Source: Bacillota bacterium (GTDB lineage Bacteria > Bacillota > Bacilli > Bacillales_A > Planococcaceae). Taken from it: 12,693 bases of DNA. The notes beneath the pieces were generated by a model. The model worked only from the letters and a program-made list of their open reading frames with translations. It was not told where the DNA came from and searched no databases. The stretch covers positions 1 through 12,693 of the forward strand of contig JAEXYZ010000005.1 of NCBI GenBank assembly GCA_023405135.1, in the 5' to 3' direction. Positions 1 to 7,153 of this stretch are shown here, piece after piece. A program made the position numbers and the translations under genes. How positions within the stretch are numbered: the first letter of the stretch is position 1; each line of letters begins with the position of its first letter.

Positions 1-38
1 TAACCGGCGCGAGGGTTCAAATCCCTCCTTCTCCGCCA
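1..38 (+). tRNA. tRNA-Ser, 3' portion (cut by window start)
   Basis: The sequence shows the end of a long variable arm, a T arm (GAGGG, loop TTCAAAT, CCCTC at 11-27), the 3' acceptor strand CTTCTCC, discriminator G35 and an encoded CCA (36-38). The complementary 5' acceptor strand would be GGAGAAG, typical of Bacillus tRNA-Ser, and the long variable arm fits a class II tRNA. The anticodon lies outside the window. The variable arm resembles the GCU isoacceptor, but that is only recollection. Confidence 0.85.
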
Positions 39-53
39 TACATATTTTGTATT

Positions 54-125
54 GGCCCGTTGGTCAAGTGGTTAAGACACCGCCCTTTCACGGCGGTAAC
101 ACGGGTTCGAATCCCGTACGGGTCA
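54..125 (+). tRNA. tRNA-Glu (anticodon UUC)
   Basis: A full cloverleaf can be drawn. Acceptor strand GGCCCGT (54-60) pairs with ACGGGTC (118-124) with one G-U pair. The anticodon stem is CCGCC/GGCGG (80-84/92-96) with loop CTTTCAC, placing TTC at 87-89. The T arm is ACGGG TTCGAAT CCCGT. The discriminator is A125 and CCA is not encoded, unlike in the preceding tRNA-Ser. The 15-nt gap to tRNA-Ser and the terminator just after it make this the last gene of a tRNA operon. Confidence 0.97.
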
Positions 126-128
126 TAT

Positions 129-165
129 AAAACTCTCAAGATATTAATATCTTGAGAGTTTTTTT
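129..165 (+). terminator. Rho-independent terminator of the tRNA operon
   Basis: A perfect inverted repeat, 129-145 against 146-162 (arm core AACTCTCAAGATATT), is followed by a T run. It starts four bases after tRNA-Glu and ends the tRNA transcript. Confidence 0.9.
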
Positions 166-200
166 GTTATTTTAAAGAAACTCACTAGCGTTGCACAAAA

Positions 201-224
201 AGGTTCTATAATAGGTTCTATAAT
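201..224 (+). repeat. Tandem duplication of a 12-bp unit
   Basis: AGGTTCTATAAT occurs twice head to tail (201-212 and 213-224). The second copy runs into the putative IS terminal sequence, so this may be a duplicated IS tip. Confidence 0.8.
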
Positions 225-263
225 AAATGTTGGGGTTTTCATACAATTTATAAAAAAGAAAAT

Positions 264-329
264 GCACAACATCACCTATTTTACTATACTTGAATTGTTG
301 AGAAACAAGTTAGTAAAGGTGAGTTGTGC
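264..329 (+). promoter_or_regulatory. Leader hairpin that masks a ribosome-binding site
   Basis: Three helical segments line up: GCACAAC (264-270) with GTTGTGC (323-329), TCACCT (272-277) with AGGTGA (317-322), and TTACT (281-285) with AGTAA (312-316). Small bulges separate them. The downstream arm contains the Shine-Dalgarno AAAGGTGAG of the 25-codon frame at 333. In RNA the hairpin would block that site. Such masking is a known way to limit transposase translation from read-through transcripts; that this happens here is inference. Confidence 0.5.
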
Positions 330-402
330 TGTATGAATTTTAACATGGTTTTACCAGGATTCCTTAAATACGTTTTTTGTGTTAATCTTGTCCATAGGTT
401 CT

Positions 403-461
403 CCTTGTAATTAGGTTTGGACAGGACATTGTACCTTCCACCTAATTATAAGGATTTTTTT
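403..461 (+). terminator. Terminator-like hairpin
   Basis: Arm 403-416 pairs with 440-453 over 14 positions with one G-U pair (core TAATTAGGT / ACCTAATTA), around a 23-nt loop, followed directly by an A and seven T. The left arm contains the stop codon of the 25-codon frame. A competing pair exists between AGGATTTTTTTAT (451-463) and ATAAAAAATCCT (473-484). The long loop makes it less certain than the other terminators here. Confidence 0.5.
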
Positions 462-611
462 ATGTCTATAAAATAAAAAATCCTAACAAAAGAAAATTTT
501 GTATTCATTATCTTCTTGACAGTAGAAGAAAAATTTAATGCAACGATAGTGAAAGAAACTATAAAATTTCGCTTTGTGGATAACCATTTGGAAAAAGTAA
601 ATTTTACCTCT

Positions 612-868
612 AGCACAAGTACCAGCCCCTTGAGGTGACGTCACTACCTTCTCATGTGTGCGAGCACGCTCGTCAGGTTCCGTAAGCAACTGGGCTCACA
701 TGATGTGAGTCATATATCTGTCGCTTACGGGTCTAATGCAGATAAATTGCCGCATGTCGTATGGACGACAAGAGGCGGCGAAAGGCTAAGCAAGAGTACT
801 TTTGCAACGAGTAACCGCAGGAGCAGTTAGTTATTGCGACGAGTAACCGCAGGAGCAGAGAGCTTGCA
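612..868. other. GC-rich, stem-rich intergenic element of unknown class
   Basis: By hand count 621-860 is about 52% G+C, clearly above the AT-rich flanks. Neither strand carries a credible gene. Visible dyads are GTGACGTCAC (635-644), CGAGC/GCTCG near 661-672, CCGTAAGC (680-687) with GCTTACGG (723-730) enclosing GGCTCAC/GTGAGTC (693-699/705-711), and GCCGC/GCGGC (749-753/775-779) enclosing TGTCGT/ACGACA (755-760/765-770). The 3' part holds two near-identical 25-nt units. Candidates are a dispersed structured repeat (the B. cereus group has several, called bcr), a small RNA, or the RNA part of a lost mobile element. I recognise none of these. The boundaries are approximate and the sense strand is unknown. 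Confidence 0.5.
802..858 (+). repeat. Two direct copies of a 25-nt unit
   Basis: Positions 802-826 and 834-858 match at 24 of 25 bases (the difference is A806 versus G838) with a 7-nt spacer. The common core is CGAGTAACCGCAGGAGCAG. There are only two copies and the spacer is tiny, so this is not a CRISPR array. It forms the 3' part of the structured element. Confidence 0.9.
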
Positions 869-999
869 TTTAATTCTTTTCCTTAATAATAGGAGTTTTC
901 TTATCAGATATATTATCAAAATTAATGGAAGAAAATATTGGAATGTATCTAACAAAGTTTTATACAATAGTAGGAAGAAATTTGAATGGTGGTGGAATT

Positions 1000-1929
1000 A
1001 TGCAAATTATTGATTTACATTGTGATGTATTGGAAAAATTAACGCGATTTGAAGATACAAATTTTCGCAATGATAGTAGACTTCATGCTTGTTTAAATAA
1101 TTTAATTGCTGGTAAAGTAAAAATACAAGTATTTGCAATCTTTATTCATCCTAGCATCCCACAAGAAAGAAAATTTTTAGAAGTAGCGCGACAAATTGAG
1201 GCATTTCACAGAAAAGTTTTAAGTGAACCTGAAATGGTGCATATAACTGATTGGAATCAAGTTAATGAACTAGAAGATGGGCAAATAGGAGCTGTTTTAA
1301 GTTTAGAAGGTTGTGATTGTATAGGAGATGATCTTGAAAAGCTACGCGTTATACTAGATGCAGGAGTAAAATTAGTTGGATTAACATGGAATTACGAAAA
1401 TTCAGTAGCATATGGGGCGTTAGAAGATAGTTCTCTAGGATTAAAACCTTTTGCTAAAGAAGTTATCGATTTATTAAACAAACGGGATATCATTATCGAT
1501 GTAGCACATTTAAATGAAAAAGGTTTTTATGAATTACTTCCATTGGCAAAAAATATTATAGCGAGTCACTGTAATGCAAGGGCACTTTGTGACCATCCTC
1601 GTAACTTAACGGATGACCAAGTAAAAGAATTGGTAGCACATGGAGGACGAATTCATGTTGTATTTTATCCACCATTTATTGAAAAAGGAAAAGAAAAAAC
1701 GACAATTAACGAGCTTATAAAGCACATAGACTATTTATCAACTATTGTAGGTTTTGAGAATATTGGTTTTGGTTCTGATTTTGATGGAATTGATCCTTTA
1801 TTTGTAGATGGCTTATCGGATGCTTCAGAATATCCAAATTTAATTCAGAACTTATTAGAAAAATATAAGGAAGATCAAATTAAACTAATAAATTATTCAG
1901 GTTTTGCAAAATTTGTATCTAATTTATAA
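1000..1929 (+). CDS. Membrane dipeptidase family (M19) metallopeptidase
   Basis: The 309-residue protein has the binuclear-zinc ligand set of the renal-dipeptidase (M19) family: H7 and D9 in LHCDV, bridging E103 in LEGCD, H170 in DVAHL, and H190 in SHCNAR. R201 lies 11 residues after H190, and D260 sits in the GSDFDGID motif. Family members hydrolyse dipeptides, some with D-residues; the substrate here is unknown. No signal peptide or lipobox is seen, so it is probably cytoplasmic despite the family name. The frame is open back to an ATG at 925, but that ATG has no ribosome site. The ATG at 1000 follows GGTGGTGG and places the HxD motif near the N-terminus as in relatives. The gene stands alone between the structured element and its own terminator. 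An AGGAG at 891-895 has no start codon at working distance. Confidence 0.9.
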   Translation: MQIIDLHCDVLEKLTRFEDTNFRNDSRLHACLNNLIAGKVKIQVFAIFIHPSIPQERKFLEVARQIEAFHRKVLSEPEMVHITDWNQVNELEDGQIGAVLSLEGCDCIGDDLEKLRVILDAGVKLVGLTWNYENSVAYGALEDSSLGLKPFAKEVIDLLNKRDIIIDVAHLNEKGFYELLPLAKNIIASHCNARALCDHPRNLTDDQVKELVAHGGRIHVVFYPPFIEKGKEKTTINELIKHIDYLSTIVGFENIGFGSDFDGIDPLFVDGLSDASEYPNLIQNLLEKYKEDQIKLINYSGFAKFVSNL

Positions 1930-1977
1930 TGGCGTAAAAAGTAATAGAATTGAACTTCTAACTGATTAATAAGATTT

Positions 1978-2007
1978 AACTCGCACATTTTTTAGTGCGA
2001 GTTTTTT
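1978..2007 (+). terminator. Terminator after the dipeptidase gene
   Basis: AACTCGCAC (1978-1986) pairs with GTGCGAGTT (1995-2003) around an 8-nt loop and continues into a six-T run. It separates the dipeptidase from the men operon. Confidence 0.9.
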
Positions 2008-2026
2008 AATGGAGAATTTTGTTAGA

Positions 2027-2055
2027 TTTACATATAAAATTTCTATAGGTATAAG
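2027..2055 (+). promoter_or_regulatory. Candidate sigma-A promoter of the menFDHB operon
   Basis: TTTACA (2027-2032), a 17-bp spacer and TATAAG (2050-2055) match the -35 and -10 consensus at 5 of 6 bases each. Transcription would start near 2062, giving a leader of about 145 nt before menF. A weaker pair with a 15-bp spacer (TTGTAA at 2067, TATGAT at 2088) lies just downstream. Confidence 0.5.
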
Positions 2056-2206
2056 CGATATCGATATTGTAAGTGCAAAAAAAGTGATATGATAGAATTG
2101 ATAATAAATCGATGTTATATATTCAATACTAGTAGTTATAAGGAGTAGAATAATATTTCTGCTATTTTTATGACGAAATTTTTTATTTTTGACGGAGGGA
2201 ATTTTC

Positions 2207-3592
2207 ATGCATCAGAAGTGGTTACAAACCACTGAAGTAGAAGTGGGAACAGTTAACTCAAGATTATCCTTCTATATAGAAACGATTGAAGTTAACCGAT
2301 TATCTGCATTGGCATTTTTTGCAGCAGGTGAAAAACAATATAAAGGGCAACGATTTTTTTGGCAAAATCGTGAAAAGACATTTACATTAGTAGGTCTTGG
2401 TCATGCATACGTTATTGAAAATAATGCAAACGATGATCGCTTTGACATGATTGAGGAAGAGTGGAAAGAACTAACGAAAAATATTGTGAAGGAAGAAAGT
2501 GAACCACAGCCTATACTTTTCGGTGGATTTACTTTTGATCCTAAAAATGACAAAAAAGATGCATGGAGAAATTTCCCGCAAAGCTTTTTTGCAGTAGCTA
2601 CATATCAGCTTGTCATCCGTAATGATCATGCATATGTAAGTATTCATTTAGTGACAGATAAAGAAAATAGTTTAGAGGAATTTGAGGCTTTACGTAAAGA
2701 ACGGGATCATTTAATTCATGCTGCTCAAGTAAAAGAAGTTAAAATGTACAACAAACCGGTTATGACAAAATATCACGAGCTTTACAAAGAAAATTATTTA
2801 AACTCAATTAATGAAGTTACGAGCCTAATTAAACAAAATAGGGCACAAAAGGTTGTTATTGCTAGATCTTTAGAGATGGCTTTTAGCGACACATTAACAT
2901 CGCCACAAGTATTATCACATGTGATAAATGAACAGCCTGAAAGCTACTTATTTGGCTTAGAGCGTGAGAACCTTTTATTTTTTGGAGCTTCACCAGAACG
3001 ATTAGTAAAGGTGGAAGAAGGAAATGCATATTCTTCTTGTGTAGCAGGTTCGATTAAACGTGGTAAAACGGCTGAAGAAGATTATATGCTTGGACAAAGC
3101 TTATTAAACGATGCAAAGAATTTAGGGGAACATCGATATGTAGTTGAAATGATTGCAGAAACGTTTGCAAAGAATTGTATTAACTACAAAGTACCAAATC
3201 AACCAAAGCTACTAAAAATACGTGATATTCAACATCTTTTTACACCTGTTGAAGGTAGATTAGCTTCAAATGCTACAATTTTACAGTTAGTAAAGCATTT
3301 ACATCCAACACCAGCTTTAGGTGGTGTACCTCGCAATGAAGCATTAGCCGTCATTCGGAAGTTTGAGTCAATGAATCGTGGGTTATACGCAGCACCATTA
3401 GGTTGGATTGATGCAGAAGGAAATGGTGAGTTTGCAGTAGCGATTCGATCAGCGGCATTAATCGATAATAAGGCATTTTTATACGCAGGTGGTGGAATTG
3501 TAGCTGATTCGGAACCAATTTCTGAGTATGAAGAAACATTAGTGAAATTCCGTCCAATGCTACGTGCTTTAGGAGGACAATTAAATGAATGA
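2207..3592 (+). CDS. menF: Isochorismate synthase MenF
   Basis: MenF converts chorismate to isochorismate, the committed step of menaquinone synthesis. The 461-residue protein carries the chorismate-utilising fold in its C-terminal half: QKVVIAR with the likely general-base lysine K215, ASPERL (262-266), AGSIKRG (280-286), probable Mg ligands E308 in LGEHRYVVEM and E440 in ISEYEETLVK, HPTPALGG (366-373), and the AGGGIV block (427-432). The N-terminal half is variable, as usual. The start is ATG 2207, six bases after GGAGGGA (2194-2200); a TTG at 2189 would overlap that ribosome site. It is the first gene of the operon and overlaps menD by 8 nt. A salicylate-type isochorismate synthase is possible by sequence family, but the menD-menH-menB neighbours decide the role. 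Confidence 0.95.
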   Translation: MHQKWLQTTEVEVGTVNSRLSFYIETIEVNRLSALAFFAAGEKQYKGQRFFWQNREKTFTLVGLGHAYVIENNANDDRFDMIEEEWKELTKNIVKEESEPQPILFGGFTFDPKNDKKDAWRNFPQSFFAVATYQLVIRNDHAYVSIHLVTDKENSLEEFEALRKERDHLIHAAQVKEVKMYNKPVMTKYHELYKENYLNSINEVTSLIKQNRAQKVVIARSLEMAFSDTLTSPQVLSHVINEQPESYLFGLERENLLFFGASPERLVKVEEGNAYSSCVAGSIKRGKTAEEDYMLGQSLLNDAKNLGEHRYVVEMIAETFAKNCINYKVPNQPKLLKIRDIQHLFTPVEGRLASNATILQLVKHLHPTPALGGVPRNEALAVIRKFESMNRGLYAAPLGWIDAEGNGEFAVAIRSAALIDNKAFLYAGGGIVADSEPISEYEETLVKFRPMLRALGGQLNE

Positions 3593-5300
3593 ACGTGAAA
3601 TTTTAACAAACTATGTTTATAAAATTGTTGGCTCTTTGCTACAAAATGGTGTAGAAGATGTTGTTATTAGTCCAGGTTCCCGTTCGACACCATTAGCATA
3701 TGCGTTTGCTTCAATAAAAAAATTAACTGTATATAGACAAGTGGATGAGCGATCAGCAGCATTTTTTGCATTAGGTATAGCAAAGGCAAAAGCTAAGCCA
3801 GTAGTACTTTTATGTACGTCTGGTACGGCTGCTGCAAATTATTATCCAGCAATTGTAGAAGCGAAATATGCACGAGTACCATTAATTGTTATTACAGCTG
3901 ACCGTCCTCATGAATTAAGGGAAGTAGGTGCTCCACAAGCTATTAATCAAATAGGGCTTTATGGTGAACAGGTTAAATGGACTGCGGAGTTTCCAATACC
4001 TGATGAGGCAAAGCCAACATTGCCGTTTATTGAACGACATATCGCCCGTGGAGTAAATATCGCTACTACAGCACCATTTGGACCTGTTCATTTTAATGTA
4101 CCGTTTCGTGAGCCATTGCTTATTGATTTTCAAGAGGAGCTTCCTAAACAAACCTTTCAGAATAGCTTTGTAGGACAAGTTACTCCATCTGAACAGGCGA
4201 AAGAAGCGCTTACAACTATTATTAATCAAACGACAAAAGGGTTTATGATCATAGGGGAGCTCGCTCTAGGAACTGATTTGCAACAAATATGGTCATTTAT
4301 TCGTAAGGTTAAATGGCCAGTTCTTGTTGAAAGCTTATCAAACTTAAGAACAAATGTGCCTGAAGATTGTGCGTCTTATATCATTTCTACATACGATGCA
4401 TTGTTAAAAAATAATGCATTTAAGGGAAAGGTTGTTGCTGATACGGTAATTCGTTTTGGGGCTCAGCCTGTTTCTAAGTTTTTAACAATCTTTTTAACGG
4501 AATCTTTACCAACTAGCTATATAGTTATTGATGAAGACCCGATGTTCCGTGATTCAAGTGCTGTTTCAACACACTTTATTCATGCGAATGTTGGCAAGTG
4601 GTTAAATGAATTAAATATAACTAGCAATGTTGACAAAGAATACCTTGATAAATGGCGTAGTGGGGAAGAAATTGCGATAAAACATATTGAAGAACATGTT
4701 GAACTTGAATCAGATGAAGGTGCAATTGTTCGATATTTGCTTGAAAATTTACCAAATGAGAGCGATCTTTTCGTAAGTAGTAGTATGCCAATTCGTGATA
4801 TTGATACATTTTTATTACCTACAGCTAAAGATATTCAAATCTTTGCGAACAGAGGTGCAAATGGTATTGATGGGGTCATGTCGACGGCTATTGGATTTAG
4901 TCAAGGAAGAAAAGAACGTGAGCAGTTCTTATTAATTGGAGACTTAGCGTTTTTACATGATGTCAATGCACTAATTGCAACACGTTATCAGCAATGTAAA
5001 ATTAACGTCATTGTATTAAATAATGACGGGGGAGGTATTTTCTCTTATTTACCTCAATCAACAGTAAAAGAACATTACGAAGATTTATTTGGAACACCAA
5101 CAGCATTACAGTTTGAAGAAGTTGCGAAAATGTATAATATGGAATATGTTCAAATTAAAAAATTCGATGAGTTAAATAAATTATTTAATAAACGTAGTGA
5201 GAATCCAATACGTTTAATCGAAATTTTTACAGACCGTCAACAAAATGTAACGGCCCATCGTCAACTTTGGCAGCGGATTCATGTGGAGTTAGAAATATGA
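3585..5300 (+). CDS. menD: SEPHCHC synthase MenD (ThDP-dependent)
   Basis: MenD adds the succinyl-semialdehyde unit from 2-oxoglutarate to isochorismate, using thiamine diphosphate and Mg, to give SEPHCHC. The 571 residues show the three-domain ThDP enzyme layout. The N-terminal Pyr domain has SPGSRSTP (29-36), the activating glutamate E55 in DERSAAF, TSGTAAANYYPA (78-89) and TADRPHELR (104-112). A central domain follows. The C-terminal PP domain has SSSMPIRD (398-405), NRGANGIDG (422-430), and the Mg-binding motif starting GDLAF (452-456) and ending at NNDGGG (479-484). The ATG at 3585 lies six bases after AGGAGGAC (3571-3578), inside the end of menF. The stop overlaps the menH start by 4 nt, so the four genes are translationally coupled. 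The length agrees with Bacillus MenD. Confidence 0.97.
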   Translation: MNEREILTNYVYKIVGSLLQNGVEDVVISPGSRSTPLAYAFASIKKLTVYRQVDERSAAFFALGIAKAKAKPVVLLCTSGTAAANYYPAIVEAKYARVPLIVITADRPHELREVGAPQAINQIGLYGEQVKWTAEFPIPDEAKPTLPFIERHIARGVNIATTAPFGPVHFNVPFREPLLIDFQEELPKQTFQNSFVGQVTPSEQAKEALTTIINQTTKGFMIIGELALGTDLQQIWSFIRKVKWPVLVESLSNLRTNVPEDCASYIISTYDALLKNNAFKGKVVADTVIRFGAQPVSKFLTIFLTESLPTSYIVIDEDPMFRDSSAVSTHFIHANVGKWLNELNITSNVDKEYLDKWRSGEEIAIKHIEEHVELESDEGAIVRYLLENLPNESDLFVSSSMPIRDIDTFLLPTAKDIQIFANRGANGIDGVMSTAIGFSQGRKEREQFLLIGDLAFLHDVNALIATRYQQCKINVIVLNNDGGGIFSYLPQSTVKEHYEDLFGTPTALQFEEVAKMYNMEYVQIKKFDELNKLFNKRSENPIRLIEIFTDRQQNVTAHRQLWQRIHVELEI

Positions 5301-6118
5301 TTTTAACTGTAAGAGGAATAAAGGTAAATATCCAAATATGGAATGAGTTTGCCTCACAAACAATTGTCATGCTTCACGGTTTCACGGGAACGATTAATAC
5401 ATGGGAGCAAGTTGCTACATTCTTACCTAATTTTCGTACCGTTGCCATCGATTTAATTGGTCACGGAAAAACAGATGCTCCAGAAGATGTTTCAAAATAT
5501 ACAATGGAAGAGCAAATAGAAATTTTAGATGAAGTCTTTACTCAATTGGCATTAAAATCATTTACATTGCTAGGCTACTCGATGGGTGGACGTATTGCAT
5601 TATCTTATGCAACAGCATTTTTAAAACGAGTGAACCAGTTGATATTAGAGAGCGCTTCCCCAGGCTTAAAAACTGAAGAAGAACGTATAGCCAGAAAAAT
5701 GTCTGATGAAGCTCTTGCAAATAAAATTGAACAACAAGGTATAAATGCTTTTGTTGACATGTGGGAAAACATTCCTTTATTTGAGACACAAAAAGTTTTA
5801 CCACAAGACGTTCAACGGGCTATAAGAGAAGAACGTTTAGCTCAATCTGAAATTGGCTTAGCAAATAGTTTACGTGGGATGGGGACAGGTGCGCAAAAAG
5901 AGCTTTGGTCTCAATTAAGTTCTATTAATTTACCTGTCACACTAATAACTGGATCATTAGATGAAAAGTTTTGTCGTATCGCACAAAAAATGATTGAACA
6001 ATTACCAAATGGACGACATGTACTCGTAGAAAATAGTGGACATGCTATTCATGTGGAAAATCCTAAGCAATTTGCTACAATAGTAGAGGACGCTTTAAAT
6101 AAAGAAATAAGGGGGTAA
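5297..6118 (+). CDS. menH: SHCHC synthase MenH (alpha/beta hydrolase fold)
   Basis: MenH removes pyruvate from SEPHCHC to give SHCHC, directly after MenD. The 273-residue protein has an alpha/beta-hydrolase fold with MLHGFTG (25-31) forming the oxyanion region, nucleophile S95 in LLGYSMGGR, D222 in ITGSLDEKF and H249 in ENSGHAIHVE. The start ATG 5297 overlaps the menD stop as ATGA, with GGAG at 5284-5287. A TTG start ten codons earlier would lie inside menD without a ribosome site. The end runs into the menB ribosome site, with 5 nt between the genes. Hydrolases of this fold are often over-annotated, but the menD-menB context makes MenH secure. Confidence 0.93.
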   Translation: MILTVRGIKVNIQIWNEFASQTIVMLHGFTGTINTWEQVATFLPNFRTVAIDLIGHGKTDAPEDVSKYTMEEQIEILDEVFTQLALKSFTLLGYSMGGRIALSYATAFLKRVNQLILESASPGLKTEEERIARKMSDEALANKIEQQGINAFVDMWENIPLFETQKVLPQDVQRAIREERLAQSEIGLANSLRGMGTGAQKELWSQLSSINLPVTLITGSLDEKFCRIAQKMIEQLPNGRHVLVENSGHAIHVENPKQFATIVEDALNKEIRG

Positions 6119-6123
6119 CAAAT

Positions 6124-6942
6124 ATGACACGTCAATGGACAAGTTTACATACTTACGAAGATATTAAGTATGAGTTCTATAATGGTATCGCAAAAATTAC
6201 AATTAACCGTCCAGAAGTGCGTAACGCATTCCGTCCTAAAACGGTTGAGGAAATGATTGATGCATTTTCTCGTGCAAGAGATGATAAAAATATCGGTGTC
6301 ATTATTTTAACTGGTGAAGGTGAAAAAGCATTCTGTTCAGGTGGCGACCAAAAAGTGCGCGGCCATGGTGGATATGTTGGAGACGATGATATCCCACGTT
6401 TAAACGTTTTAGATTTACAACGTTTAATTCGTGTAATTCCAAAACCAGTAGTTGCGATGGTAGCTGGATTTGCAATCGGTGGTGGACATGTATTACATGT
6501 AGTATGTGACCTAACTATTGCAGCAGATAACGCTCGCTTCGGTCAAACGGGTCCAAAAGTAGGTTCGTTTGATGCAGGTTATGGCTCTGGCTATTTAGCA
6601 CGTATCGTGGGCCACAAAAAAGCTCGTGAAATTTGGTACTTATGCCGTCAATACGATGCACAGCAAGCACTTGAAATGGGTCTTGTAAACACTGTAGTAC
6701 CTTATGAGCAATTAGAAGACGAAACAGTAAAATGGTGTGAAGAAATGCTTGAAATGTCACCAACTGCACTTCGCTTCTTAAAAGCAGCAATGAATGCGGA
6801 TACAGATGGTTTAGCTGGTCTACAGCAATTTGCTGGTGACGCTACTCTTCTTTACTACACAACAGATGAAGCTAAAGAAGGTCGCGATGCGTTTAAAGAA
6901 AAACGTAAACCAGACTTCGGTCAATTCCCAAGATTCCCTTAA
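6124..6942 (+). CDS. menB: 1,4-dihydroxy-2-naphthoyl-CoA synthase MenB
   Basis: MenB is a crotonase-fold enzyme that closes the second ring of o-succinylbenzoyl-CoA. In the 272 residues one sees FCSGGDQ (70-76) of the oxyanion and CoA site, GFAIGGGH (115-122), FGQTGPKVGSFDAGYGSG (139-156) with the catalytic aspartate D150, and the conserved C-terminus DFGQFPRFP. The position seven residues before D150 is glycine (G143). In this family glycine marks the bicarbonate-dependent type I enzymes, while type II enzymes such as the M. tuberculosis one carry an aspartate there. This type I assignment follows family knowledge. The ribosome site is AAGGGGG (6109-6115). Arginine is almost always CGT or CGC here, unlike in menE, which suggests strong translation. 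The operon terminator follows. Confidence 0.98.
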   Translation: MTRQWTSLHTYEDIKYEFYNGIAKITINRPEVRNAFRPKTVEEMIDAFSRARDDKNIGVIILTGEGEKAFCSGGDQKVRGHGGYVGDDDIPRLNVLDLQRLIRVIPKPVVAMVAGFAIGGGHVLHVVCDLTIAADNARFGQTGPKVGSFDAGYGSGYLARIVGHKKAREIWYLCRQYDAQQALEMGLVNTVVPYEQLEDETVKWCEEMLEMSPTALRFLKAAMNADTDGLAGLQQFAGDATLLYYTTDEAKEGRDAFKEKRKPDFGQFPRFP

Positions 6943-6979
6943 TGCAAGGGATTAAAGCATTTTAATTTTTTTCTAAAAT

Positions 6980-7022
6980 AGGGTTATTCAGAAAATTTAA
7001 TTTCTGAATAACCCTTATTTAT
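6980..7022 (+). terminator. Terminator of the menFDHB operon
   Basis: AGGGTTATTCAGAAA (6980-6994) pairs perfectly with TTTCTGAATAACCCT (7001-7015) around a 6-nt loop, followed by TATTTATATTT. The stem is strong, the T tract interrupted. It separates menB from menE. Confidence 0.85.
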
Positions 7023-7153
7023 ATTTCCATAATATACATTTGGCCGATAAAACGCAGTGATATATTTTGTTTAACGAATTAAGTAGTACATATGACAAGT
7101 AACAGTGTGACGTTTTATTCAAAAATGCTAAAGGTAGCGTAGAGTTTTCTTAT

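Larger units (their letters stand above)
201..410 (+). mobile_element. Probable decayed left end of an ISL3-like insertion sequence
   Basis: The stretch has the layout of an insertion-sequence left end. A terminal-repeat-like GGTTCTATAATAAATG block (214-229) is followed by TTGGGGTTTTC. After it comes a leader hairpin, then a ribosome site AAAGGTGAG (315-323) before an ATG at 333. The reading frame 333-410 encodes only 25 residues, starting MNFNMVLPG, which resembles the N-terminus of some ISL3-family transposases, and then stops. No right terminal repeat and no transposase body are visible. The family assignment rests on memory of ISL3 ends and is tentative; the decay is clear because no long frame exists. 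Confidence 0.4.

Noticed and set aside
54..125. tRNA-Glu 3' end as a phage or island attachment site
   Set aside because: No second copy of the tRNA 3' end within the window and no integrase.
656..662. GTGTGCG as a group II intron 5' end
   Set aside because: No domain V hairpin and no reverse transcriptase frame downstream.
483..689. Minus-strand 68-codon frame overlapping the structured element
   Set aside because: No ribosome site, low-complexity Phe/Tyr/Lys-rich tail and no recognisable domain; its frame crosses the GC-rich element border. Likely chance.
802..858. CRISPR-like direct repeats
   Set aside because: Only two units with a 7-nt spacer and no cas genes.
612..868. Riboswitch, T-box or hammerhead ribozyme for the dipeptidase gene
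   Set aside because: No T-box GGTGG/ACCGCG core, no known aptamer core, and no CTGANGA motif to pair with the GAAA at 780-783; no terminator or masking stem just before the gene.
925..999. N-terminal extension of the dipeptidase from ATG 925
   Set aside because: No ribosome site before 925, and the extension is neither a signal peptide nor typical of M19 proteins; ATG 1000 fits better.
3229..3609. Long antisense frame over menF
   Set aside because: Shadow of the menF coding frame with no ribosome site or domain; the same holds for the other antisense frames over menD, menH, menB and menE.
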